The notes under the pieces were generated by a model. That model searched no databases. It saw nothing but the letters and a program-made list of their open reading frames with translations, and was not told where the DNA came from. Positions 54,673 to 64,000 of a stretch of 64,000 nucleotides of DNA are shown here, one piece after another. The position numbers and the translations under genes are program-made. Source of the DNA: Paramyrothecium sp. XJ0827 (taxonomy: Eukaryota; Ascomycota; Sordariomycetes; Hypocreales; Stachybotryaceae); assembly GCA_020881915.1 (NCBI GenBank), contig JAJFPB010000002.1, positions 4,227,001-4,291,000 of the forward strand. The letters are read 5' to 3'. The stretch's first letter is position 1. Each line of letters begins with the position of its first letter.

Positions 54673-55697
54673 TCTATTCCCTACTTCTAAGCAATATCAT
54701 GCCACCCAATATAGTACAGTAGCCCATTCTCATCGCAAGTCCCATATCTTCGGTATCTATCTGCGGCTAATTACATATGCAGAAAAAGCATCCAATATAT
54801 AGCCCAGTTCTTATATTTTCCTATTAGCATCTCTTTATAGAGTTTCATAAGAAACTAATATCTCCACTGCTCCTTCTATTTATAAAGCTTAAGCTATTCC
54901 AGCGTCGCTAACTATACCAGTCTATATATCTCAAAGGTACATCTGTCTTCATTTGCAGTAACGAACAAATAGTTTTGTAGTACTAAAATATCATCCTTAA
55001 ACCTATTATTCTTACTCTTATTAAATTATATCTCCGTAGAGTTATTATTACTCTATTTATTTTTAGGATCCTTATCTTTAGCCTCCCCTCTACCTTTGAT
55101 TTGTACTATTGCGGAACTTTATTAATACATCGGATCCTGATTGCGTAGTAGGATTTCGGGAATACCTTGCTAATCGCAAAAGCTCATAAATGAGAGCAAA
55201 TCTGCTACTGACTGTCTAACTTGCTGGATATAATCGAAGGAGATCTGCCACGTAATCAGGATCGAATTCTTTGCGTTCGCATCTCGACGAAGCTTTCCGC
55301 CTTTATAGCTGAGGAGGCCCGCCTTTTTCCGATCGCTGGCTTGGTAGTTACCGAGGTACTGCTTAAAAGAACATCGGGGCCATCTCTGGGAAATATAGAT
55401 GCTTGCCGCTGCCTGTTGGAGGGATGCGGGGGCCGAGATGAATGGGGGACGCCGACAAGCAAGGTTTAGAGATCAGTCATGGGGCAGTGTCCGGCTATTC
55501 GATTTCTATTTCTATTACGTGGCTCAATGCCGTTTGACTTGATCTCAGGTGAACTGATGACGGTCCCCACTATGTTGCTCAACTGAACCATATGAATGAA
55601 GTGAGTGTAGAGAACCAACAAGAAAACAGCATGAGATTGAGCTTTTCCGCAAGAAGGGAAGACTGTGGAACATCAAGTACTGATAGTTTGAAGGAGC
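54673..55697. other. AT-rich gene-free stretch
   Basis: The part from about 54690 to 55140 is visibly A/T-rich with many ta steps, unlike the flanks. It looks like degraded repeat or RIP-affected sequence. From 55150 to 55697 composition returns to normal but no frame is supportable. Confidence 0.4.
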
Positions 55698-56889
55698 CTA
55701 CCTAAGCCCTTCCGCCATTGTACAAACATAGCCGGACCACCTTGTGCCGTCCACCCTCCAGCCAAAATCAACAAATACACCAGACTTGAGCCAATATCCT
55801 TCGTGAGGGCCATCGTCTCCCTGGCTGCTTCCAAAGGGATACCAGATCGCCGTGTCCGAAGAAGGTGCACGCCAGCCTGCAGATACAACGCTCACCCTGA
55901 TCTTACGGAATATGGGCTCTGGCACGGACACGCAGAACTCGTCCATGGCCATCTCACTTTGCATCGTCAAGAGAGGACGGAGAGCAATTGAGTCGATCCC
56001 GGCCACGTTTCTATCCGGTGGTAGTGCCGAATCGTAAAAGAGACCGTCGAACACAATATAAAGCCGTTTGAGACAGGGAAACGTGGTTGGTAGTCTCTTG
56101 AGATAGAGTTGAAAGTTCGCACGTTCTTTTTTTTGCTTGTCCGTATCGTTAAAAAGGCTCACATCCAGAGTCATCTCGAGCGACGTGATAAGGTGGATGC
56201 CGGGTCCTATGAGACGAGGGACACCCTGGAGAAGACCGTGGACCAGCGGCTGGCTCTGGATAACGATCGTGTTCGTCGCGTACAGAATGCTCTGTAACTC
56301 GTCATGGCTTGAACGAGCATCAGATCAGCGTCTAGGCCATGTTCTCACACGTAACAGTCATTCACCTTTGTTTACTTGAGAGCATGAACCCTATTGCACC
56401 AACACGACATTTGCCCGGTGCAGTTCCTGGCCAGACACTGCAGAAGAGACCCCGGTTTTCCAGGCACCCATCCATATGCGGCTCACTGCGGTGCTTTGTT
56501 TCGTCTGGGATGAACCGGTGGCAGATGCAGCTGTACCATCTCCATGTTCTACTGCTGTCTCGTTCCTCTTTGGAAAACCGCTGCAATTCAAAGCGGATTT
56601 CTGGATGATAACCTCCGTGGTCGTCATGACTAGGCGGGCCCATGTTGATTGGCACCCTGATTCGCAAGTCCATGTGAATCCTGCCATTGCCAAAAGCCTC
56701 CTGCAAGATCTGCTGGCGCAGTTCACGGGGAAGCGAGAAGAAGCCCTGGGTCTGGTGCTTAGGCTGCCACAGCTTGGGATCCAGGGTTATCGAAGGAGGT
56801 AAATCTGGAAGCGGTGGCTCAGTTGTTTTTGTGTGCTTTTCATTGCCCTTCCTTCCCTTTTTCTGGAAGAATTCGCGCAGCCGGTGCAT
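55698..56889 (-). CDS. DUF7730/F-box-like fungal protein
   Basis: Two exons (56366..56889 and 55698..56307) joined by a 58-nt intron encode 377 residues. After a Lys-rich, proline-containing start the protein has FFSLPRELRQQILQEAFGNG at about 50-70, the leucine-rich F-box-like helix that marks DUF7730-type proteins. It then has a segment giving LPTTFPCLKRLYIVFDG, typical of the later part of the same family, where a leucine/phenylalanine-rich repeat describes a rank of measurements along the chain. The junction after SSKQ keeps phase into SHDELQSILYATNTIVIQ. Function is unknown; many paralogues occur in fungi. The end at 55698 could extend through a further intron, but the extra sequence is not convincing. 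Confidence 0.68.
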
Positions 56890-57928
56890 TATTACTAAAT
56901 GGCTGAGGTTGCTCCTCGCAAGGTCATTTCGCGCTCATCAATTGGATCGAACTGCTGGTGGTTTTGGATTGGCCAGAAGGACGCTGCCTTATCCTTTTCA
57001 CATAAGCCAATGGAACAGTTTCATGTAAATCGCAGCTTTCATGAAAGTTGATGGGTCGAATTTGTAATTAGCGCGTTTCAATTCAGGTGGCTGGTATGCT
57101 TACCAAGTACTACTACTGAGGATCATTGGTCGTTTCAGTTAGTCGGCATTCTTGTCCCCTGTCAGGAACGAAGATGAAGCTGCCTCTCTATGAAGCATGT
57201 GGTGGACTAACTCAAAAGCTTGATTTTGAGAGTCATTGCTTTACTGAAAGTCTGTACACAGTTCGACTTGTTTCGTCAGCAAGACTTGCAGGTTTAATTA
57301 AACGGAAAGCAGAGAGAAGCAGGCACATCACGTCCTTGGTTGACAAGATTCGAAATGTTGCTGCGAGTGCTTGATCCAGCAAAAGGCTTGCCGGCAATAT
57401 AGCATACACTCCACGTCTACGTGTAGCAACATTGTTGCATTCACCGAGTTGTTCGGAAGTGCATATCGTCCTTTCCGGTCGATCCTGAACGGCACCAATC
57501 CGTGGCGGCCACACTCCATCGAATGATGCCAAATCCCAGTGCCCAATCACCCGGAACAATCTTGCTTAATTCAATGAGAACATTGGCACAACGCATTGAT
57601 CGGCATGATTTTGACGAGCCATCTGCCATGCGCCCCTTCGTCTAGGCCACTTCTTCCTCTTCATTGTGAGTCTGAGAACCAGGTAATGGGTTCGCCTCTT
57701 CTTGGTCGTGATTTGACTCAAAATCTTCACTACCACTACCATGAGTACCCTGTCTTTCTATATATCCCTTGAATGCACTGCATTTACAGGCTTTTACGCG
57801 CGAGATAACCATGCCCTCACAGTTGGGACAAAGAAGCTTTACGAGGCTGGTTCATTTGAGCGACTTCCTTTGACTCCAAAAAAATCCTCAATGTACTAGA
57901 AGTTCTACCGCTATAAGCCTTACTCGGC
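56890..57928. other. intergenic region
   Basis: This is about 1.0 kb. It contains the promoter of the DUF7730-like gene; no supportable gene was seen. Confidence 0.35.
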
Positions 57929-58339
57929 ATGGCGGGTACTTTACCTAGTCGTGGCTTTCCTTGTGGAGATTGTCAAGTATTTATTGGTCGTGGTATGAAT
58001 GTTTCAACTGAATCCTTTCCATACTCAGCTTCGACGTGGTCAAAGGTCGAGATTCGCGAGGTAGAATACGGTACCTATAATCTTTTATCACATGGTACAT
58101 ACCGGTATTGGGGTCTGGAGTCAACCCCCTTCGTCAACGTCGTAAGCGACGGTAATCTTAGTATGTTCAAGTTGTGTAGAACATCAAGCTTAAAAAAAAC
58201 TGCAATACGACGAACAATTCAGGGGCAACGGAAAGGAGCCACCTCTTGGATTCAACGCAGAGTAGTTGTGAGAAGTGTTATACTTGAAGACTACAAAGTT
58301 AGCAGTATGAAGGTAAATGACATCAATGCACGGGCTTAG
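57929..58339 (+). CDS. hypothetical small protein
   Basis: A single ATG-initiated frame of 136 codons. The N-terminal part (RGFPCGDCQVFIGRGMN) has a CxxC pair, and the C-terminal part is basic. No signal peptide, membrane segment or known domain was recognised, and there is no support from splicing. It could be real or chance. Confidence 0.25.
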   Translation: MAGTLPSRGFPCGDCQVFIGRGMNVSTESFPYSASTWSKVEIREVEYGTYNLLSHGTYRYWGLESTPFVNVVSDGNLSMFKLCRTSSLKKTAIRRTIQGQRKGATSWIQRRVVVRSVILEDYKVSSMKVNDINARA

Positions 58340-59040
58340 AAGCACAGTAGTCATTAATCTGGAGCCTGAAAAAGAGTAGTTAATAACTCAGCAGAGCAAT
58401 AACAGGCGGCGTAGGAGGACAACACATCTCCAATTGGGAGCTCGAGCTCACAGGGACTGACATTTTTTGGCATTGTCGACATTGGAATTGAAAAACATTG
58501 TCGTTGTCGTGATGAGGAGAAAAGACGCGGTCTCGATGCGATTGTCAAAGAAGGCATTGATGGATGCGTTGAATCTCAACTAAGACATTATGGAGTATCT
58601 ACATCCCGTGTGTCGCCGTACGGTACCATAAACACACGCTCTACACTGCTTGTGTCATTTCTTTGAGCCAACAATACAGAAGAGTCGTGTACCTGACACG
58701 GGGTTGTTCTTCCTGTCAATGAAGATTCGCGAATTTTCGTCAAAGGAACATAACTGTTCACACGTACGCAGCCATTGTCCAGAACAATGGCCAGTTCACA
58801 CCTGTATCCTTTCACTCACAAGACAATCGTGTTGCTTTCACCCGTGGGACAATCACAAATCATTTGTACTATTGTCCGACATCTTTCAGAACACTCTTCA
58901 TCCATGGTCGCAATCCTACAACGGGCACACAGCGATTGAAGTATAAACTGCCAGCCGATTGACCTCCACCATTCCCACTCTTTCCCCGTCCAAGATCGAC
59001 AAGCAAGGACTGCGCGATATAGACATTGACAGCTTTAGAC
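58340..59040. other. intergenic region
   Basis: This is 700 bp. No supportable gene; it presumably includes the promoter of the proline-rich protein gene. Confidence 0.35.
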
Positions 59041-59931
59041 ATGGAGGTTGCCCCCCGCCGCTGGAGCCTTCGTCTGGCCGAGAAGAGAGCCCGCAAAAGC
59101 AACGAGGTCGACGAGGAAGCTGCTCGCAAGCAGGTGGCCAAACCGCGCCGGCGCCGTTCCGCCAAGCCTGCAGCAGTAGCAACACCAACACCAACAAGAG
59201 CAGAAGCAGAAGCGACAGAAGGGCCATTCACGTTCAGCCATGACGCAGGGCTCAGGACTCCTTCTCTTTTCAGTGACGAGACCAGTGACGCGTACCTCGA
59301 CTGCGGTTACGGGGTGGAGATCCTGCCAAAGAAGCTGGACTCCGATGTCGTGCACGCCGAAGACTCCTCCCTCTCGCATCGCCGCCACCGCTATGAGCTG
59401 ATGGACCAGGCAGTGCAGCAGCTCGAGGGTCAGCTGCTTGCTCCCGTCCCCGCCGTGCTGGGCTGCTGGACACGCCCCTCGATCCTCAACTTGCCTCTCG
59501 ACCTGCCCCCCGACCTGCTCCTCGACCTGCCCCCCGACCTGGCTCCTGACCCGCCCCTCAACCCGAAGCGCGACCCGCCCCTCGACTGGAGGATGTTCCT
59601 CTCCTTGGACGACCTGATCGACCCGGACGAGGTGGACGGGCAGTTCTCCGCGCCCTCCACGCCCACGTCCTCCATGTTCGCTTGCGCGTCCGACATCGAG
59701 GGCGGGTATTCGCCCCTCACCCCACCGGACGAACCGGCGGGGTGGACCCGGCCGCGGGGCCGGAACGAGAGGCCCTTCCACATCTTGAGCAACCCCGACG
59801 CCATGATTGGCGCACCGCAGACGGAGAAGCGCCTGCCGAGCGCCGAGTACACAGAGGCGCATGTCAAGCTTGTGTTCGGTTACAGCTCGGTGCCGGAGCT
59901 GGTGCCGGTGAGGTCGACATCGCCGTATTGA
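59041..59931 (+). CDS. low-complexity Pro/Asp/Leu-repeat protein of unknown function
   Basis: An intronless ATG frame of 296 residues. The first 50 residues are very basic (RRWSLRLAEKRARK, RRRRSAKP) and look like a nuclear localisation signal. Residues about 155-185 hold degenerate repeats of LDLPPDL. The remainder is Ser/Pro-rich with acidic patches. The frame upstream is open to a TTG, and ATG at 59041 is the first methionine. Coding is GC-rich, which leaves a 302-codon frame on the opposite strand as well; the plus strand is preferred because its composition reads like a nuclear protein and it starts with ATG. No domain was recognised. Confidence 0.5.
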   Translation: MEVAPRRWSLRLAEKRARKSNEVDEEAARKQVAKPRRRRSAKPAAVATPTPTRAEAEATEGPFTFSHDAGLRTPSLFSDETSDAYLDCGYGVEILPKKLDSDVVHAEDSSLSHRRHRYELMDQAVQQLEGQLLAPVPAVLGCWTRPSILNLPLDLPPDLLLDLPPDLAPDPPLNPKRDPPLDWRMFLSLDDLIDPDEVDGQFSAPSTPTSSMFACASDIEGGYSPLTPPDEPAGWTRPRGRNERPFHILSNPDAMIGAPQTEKRLPSAEYTEAHVKLVFGYSSVPELVPVRSTSPY

Positions 59932-61025
59932 GCGGGAGGACAAAACGAAGAGGTGAGTGGCTGGTCCATTTCAACCCGAGAATTGAGTCGCTAATTTCCC
60001 TTGCTTTTTTTCACTTGCTGCACTTTGTTTTGTCTTTTAGGTTGTCGGTATTCTGCACGCACAATAGGCCCATGTCTGTCAAGGAATGCACACCATAGCC
60101 CAAATACAAAAGGTTTGTTAACCACCAATCCTTCAGAGCCTTGCCCCGACGTAAGCTGGGATCCCTGCGAAAGTGTCTTTGTTAATTTCCTGTAATTGCG
60201 CCAAGCTCAGCGCCATCATCAGCTGCATCAAACTCAAAATAAAAATCGTTGATCTCATTTCGTGCATCCCTGTCCATATCAAGCCTTGTAGAAAGCACCG
60301 TTGAGTATGCTGGCTCTAGCAGACACAGCTCGGTCATGGACCGCCACGGACCAGGCAGCCGGTCACAGCTCCAAGAGCGCCTCTCACAGTGTGGGCTTAT
60401 TAAAACAATGAGTAGGCCCGGGCCGCGAGGCGCTAAGAGGAAATTCCTTGTTAGGCTTCATCCTTCGACATCTTGAATGGCCACCCCCCAGACAGGCTTC
60501 AACTGTGGCGCTGACAAGCCGCGTCCAATCACGTCGATTAGCGCCGGTTCTTGATAAGATGCCGGCATTCGCACGTCTCCAGTGAACTCGGTACCTAACC
60601 GACGCATACTCGGACTCCTTGGGCACAGCGCAGGTCGTTCCTTGGCATGGAAACTGACCCCCACAGAGGAGCAAAGTCCTTGTTGCCACATCCGGGCTAC
60701 GCGTTCTAGAATGCGGTGAATGCATTGGGCGGCTTTTGAGCTTTGCATACGCAGATCAAGGGGGCGGGAAGCATGTGAAATCCTTCGCATCCTTCGCTGG
60801 ATAGGGACGTACAGAGTAAAGATTTCCTCAGACCTTTGCTGGAGGTCTCTCAAGACGAATTCGTGAATGAACAGTTCGGGCACATTGTATTGTTAGCGCA
60901 GTGGGCAGTGTTCACATGTAGCACAAAGTGACATCAATCATTTCAATATTCTCATCCACTATGTAGGTATCATTGGCAGCTTTCCGATCCAAATACATGG
61001 AGTCATATTATCCTCGATCGCTCGC
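59932..61025. other. intergenic region
   Basis: This is 1.1 kb between the proline-rich protein gene and the 3' end of the ACS transporter. A minus-strand frame near 60458-60883 lacks an ATG at its start. No gene is called. Confidence 0.4.
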
Positions 61026-62737
61026 TTAAAGGGTATAGCGGAAGTTGGTGGGCGAGTCCTCCTGCGAAAAACTGTTAGTCTGCGTAGTGTGCATGGGGTG
61101 AGCTAGACTTACATCGTGGGCCTCGAGCACCTTCTCTCCCCGGTCGGCCTTTGCGTTCTCCCTCTTGAAGGTGATGTCGAGAATGATAACGAGGACGATG
61201 GCGAGCATAGCGCAGGCAATGCAAGCCCACATGCCCGGGTGGTAGTGGGGTGAATCCTGCGTGCGGAAGACGAGACTGCCAGCAATACCGCCAATACCGC
61301 CAAAGCCGACGAGGGTGGCACTGCAGAAAGCGCGCTTCCACTGGCCACGGATGTTGTTGGCCTGGAAGGCCATGGAAGCAGGGATGTTGCTGTTGGCACC
61401 GGCGGTGACGAGGAAAACGCCAAAGTAGCGCACGCCGGTTGAAGAAGCCCAGCCCATGATCGGCAGGCCGATGATGCACAGCATCATGTTGAAGATGATG
61501 ATGGGTCCACGGACGTGGTACTTGTCGCCGACCCAGGCAGTGCAGAACATGACGATACCCGCAAAGACGAAGGGAGGAGCGACGAGGCACTGAGCCGGAC
61601 CGATGTCGAAGCCCATGTTGAAGACCAGGAGGATGGGCAAGGTGTACGCAAGGGCGTATGTGATGGTGGTCGAGCAGAAGAAGACGAGAGCGTAGGCCCA
61701 AATCTTCCAGTCGAGACCGGCGCGGATGAACTTGCCAAAGTTGAAGGGTGGTACTTCAGCGTCGCCTCGATCACGTCTGATGCGGTCGACGACCCAGGCG
61801 CGTTCGCGGGGGCCCAGGAACTTCCAAGCTTCGCGCTTGGAGTCAGGGAAGTCAACAAGGAGCCAGTAGCCGGCCGTAGCAAGAGCACAGGTGATGACAC
61901 CTTCGATGATGAAGATCCAGCGCCAGCCAGTGAGACCCTCGCGACCGTGAAGTTGCATGAGCTGTATTTGTGTCAATTCCCGCACAGGTGAGATACAGTG
62001 AGTTTGAACGTACACCAAAGGCCAGGATGCCAGAAAAGGCAGAAGCAACGCAGCCGAGCAGGTAGAAGACCGAGTATCGCTTTCCGACCTCATCTGGAGA
62101 GAGATCATGTCAGTAGAGGCTCTCCGGCTCAAATTGGATGTTTCACTTACAGCGAGTGTACCATGTGCTAAGCAGGTAGACACAGCTAGGGAAGAAACCA
62201 GCCTCAAGGAAACCAAGCATAACTCGCATGCCGGCCAGCTGACCAAAGTTCTTCACGAATCCCATGCCAATCATGACAGCGCCCCAGGCAAAAGTGATGC
62301 CAGCAAGATGGATTCGGGGGCCAATCGCGCGGACCAGAATGGTTGAGGGTGGCTGGAAGACGATGTAGGGGATGAAGAAGAGGAGATTGGCAATATTCTA
62401 TGAGTTGTGAGTTTACGATTCCTGGCAGGAGAGTCGTGACCCGGGAGTCAAGAAGACATACGTATTTGAGACCAGTTAGCAACAGCTCTGTGCTCATGCC
62501 AGCGATGTTGGCAGCACTCATGTTCGTGCGATCCATCAAGCTGACACAGTACATGGCGCCGCAGATGACGACCAGGCGACGGTCGGTGCGCCGGATGATG
62601 GCCTTCTGCTCGGCCTCGGAGAAGCCATGGCTGTGATCAGCATCATGGTCGGTGCCCGACAGAGAAGGGTGGTCGACGTGGCTGAACTCGTTCTGCTTCT
62701 CCAGCTCGGGAGGAGGGCTGTTGTTGACGTTTGCCAT
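61026..62737 (-). CDS. MFS anion:cation symporter (allantoate/nicotinate permease type)
   Basis: Five exons (62462..62737, 62151..62397, 62014..62093, 61113..61961, 61026..61061) encode 495 residues. A hydrophilic, His/Asp-rich N-terminus of about 50 residues precedes 12 membrane segments. Features of the ACS family are SLMDRTNMSAANIAGM in the first helix, the GPRIHLAGITFAWGAVMIGM stretch, GFLEAGFFPSCVYLLSTWY, and ALAYTLPILLVFNMGF in the second half. Family members import allantoate, nicotinate, biotin precursors or other small carboxylates with H+. The last exon has 12 codons after a 51-nt intron. The start is ATG 62737; the longer open frame upstream starts with TTG. It lies far from the ureide block, so a shared role is only a possibility. 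Confidence 0.9.
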
Positions 62738-64000
62738 GATTACACCAGAGAGGGTTGATGTTGCATGCAAGTCGGGGAGGCTAGGGGTGAGTGATGGAAG
62801 GGGGGAAGAAAGAGAAGAGGGTCAGGAAGGGGGATTTGGAAGCCGGAAGGCCTGTCGTGTTTATGGCGATGCTCCAAGGGCGGGGTGCAATTGGAAGTGG
62901 AGAGCAGAGGATCGGAGGGACTAGAGAATTGGAATTGGGATTGGGGATGCATAATATAGGAAAGGATTGTCGCATGGCCAGGTTGGGGGAGGTTACATAC
63001 AGTAGTCGCACAGCTAAGGTAGTTTCTGATGATGGGCAGGGCCGGAGGAGATGCACACCCTGCGCACACACACCCTCTTTCACCGTTCCGCATCCATGGG
63101 ACCACGAGGACAGTCTGCTTGGTGCGTCCGTGTGTGTGCAGGTCGTGTTCTGTTTGATGAGACAGGAAAGCCCCAGACGCAAGCCAAGCGTCCAAGCTTC
63201 TCCAATGCGCCCACCCAAAGCGGTCTCACCGTGGTGCCAAGAAGCGCGAACTGTCAGCCAATTGTGACTAGGGCCCTGTCCAATCAAGCAATCAGACGAT
63301 GGTCAAGATGCCTCGGGTGGCTGTCCTTAGACTGGACAGGAAAAGCGCCAGCTCATATTCTTTCTGTCTTCTACATGCCGCTTCATACAGCCTCGCCGAA
63401 CAAGCGTGACCCGGCTTCTTGATGCAGGCAAAAGGCGGGTGGTGTCGTCGTCCACGTCAGCGCAACTCCTCTTTTTTCGCTCACTCGACTCCTCTTGTAT
63501 GTAAGTGTGTGTCAAGTAGGTCGAACTAGAGAAGAGGGACTGTGGGACGCAGACTGGAGTCGAGTCAACTGGAGCCCTTGTAAAACTGGGGGAAATGGAG
63601 CCTGGAGCAGCGGGAAGCCTGGAGGGCACCGTAGGGATCCCAGATGAGCGGAGGTATCCAAGGGAAGCCATAGCAAATTCGGGCATTGTGAGTGGACCGA
63701 AAAGGCCAAGACGTCTGCCGAAGATGGGGGTGTGTTTGATGATGATTCAGAGAGTGTCCCGGGGGGCCTGCTCCACCCCCAGATCTGCCGTCTGCTTTAG
63801 GTTTGGAGGGGTGTTGTGCTAGCAGCGAGAGCTAGCCCGTTTTTCTCCGGGGAGGCGTTAGCATGGGGGATAGGGGGGAGCCCGCTGCCCATTCACTCGT
63901 TCACGTATCCTAACGGTGCAAGGACGTTGTGACCGAGCCAGGGCCCCCTCGATTGGACTCCATTTTGTGGATGCGGACTGTGGGCTGTGGGCTGTGGAGG
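62738..64000. other. upstream region of the ACS transporter, to window end
   Basis: This is 1.26 kb with long G/A-rich tracts around 62780-62950 in the probable 5' UTR and promoter. Frames here overlap each other and carry no motif. A short gggctgt repeat sits at the window edge. No gene is called. Confidence 0.45.

Noticed and set aside
60458..60883. 141-codon minus-strand frame
   Set aside because: It begins with GTG, has no domain and has no nearby exon to supply an ATG.
61109..61900. Same-strand frames of 104-138 codons overlapping the ACS transporter
   Set aside because: They are Ser/Pro-rich out-of-frame shadows of the large transporter exon.

Overview
The window is chromosomal DNA of a filamentous ascomycete (Pezizomycotina, probably a Sordariomycete such as a Hypocrealean fungus). 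The evidence is that almost every gene is split by short introns of about 47-80 nt with GTRAGT-like donors and CTRAY branch sites. The gene content is also typical: a Zn2Cys6 regulator, a HET-domain protein, NACHT NLRs, microsomal P450s, and DHA2 and ACS transporters. No CRISPR, rRNA or convincing tRNA was seen. Gene models below were spliced by hand from reading frame, splice consensus and family motifs; the genus is not resolved.

Layout. 0-7.4 kb: the 5' part of a maltose/alpha-glucoside-type permease (minus strand), a 2.65 kb divergent intergenic region, and a complete seven-exon GH38 alpha-mannosidase of the vacuolar Ams1 type. 8.0-18.1 kb: a compact five-gene block with an amidase, an unknown protein, an NCS1 nucleobase/allantoin-type permease, a Zn2Cys6 regulator and a PuuE-type allantoinase-like deacetylase. 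AreA-type GATA motifs are clustered in its promoters. This is best read as a nitrogen-scavenging (cyclic ureide or purine ring) catabolic cluster. 18.7-23.3 kb: a 1,477-residue NLR with HET, alpha/beta-hydrolase, NACHT and ankyrin domains, whose hydrolase nucleophile serine is replaced by asparagine. 23.7-38.2 kb: a loose accessory set (DHA2 efflux pump, an ent-kaurene-oxidase-like P450, a lipocalin-like protein, a CYP65-like P450) resembling the tailoring part of a secondary-metabolite locus, with no backbone enzyme in view. It also holds two copies of an AT-rich ~250 bp mobile element, one of which sits inside a decayed 2-oxoglutarate/Fe(II) oxygenase gene. 38.2-46.4 kb: a 256 bp element with 34 bp terminal inverted repeats, a small P-loop kinase, a GPI-anchored cupredoxin-like protein, a broken small secreted protein and a Kex2-type cysteine-rich secreted precursor.

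47-55.6 kb is a gene graveyard: a NACHT-WD40 pseudogene with stops at CAA/CAG/TGG-type codons (a RIP-like pattern), then fragments of Zn2Cys6, F-box, TPR-NLR and AIG1-like GTPase genes, and an AT-rich stretch. 55.7-64 kb returns to ordinary single genes: a DUF7730/F-box-like protein, a low-complexity proline-rich protein and an ACS-family anion:cation symporter of the allantoate/nicotinate permease type.

Working relations. In the 8-18 kb block the NCS1 permease would import a ureide or nucleobase, the PuuE-like enzyme would open the allantoin ring, the amidase would release ammonia from an amide intermediate, and the local regulator together with GATA factors would control the set. This is inference from families and promoter motifs. 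The two P450s, the efflux pump and the lipocalin-like protein may act on one metabolite, but the wide spacing and the decayed gene among them make that weaker.
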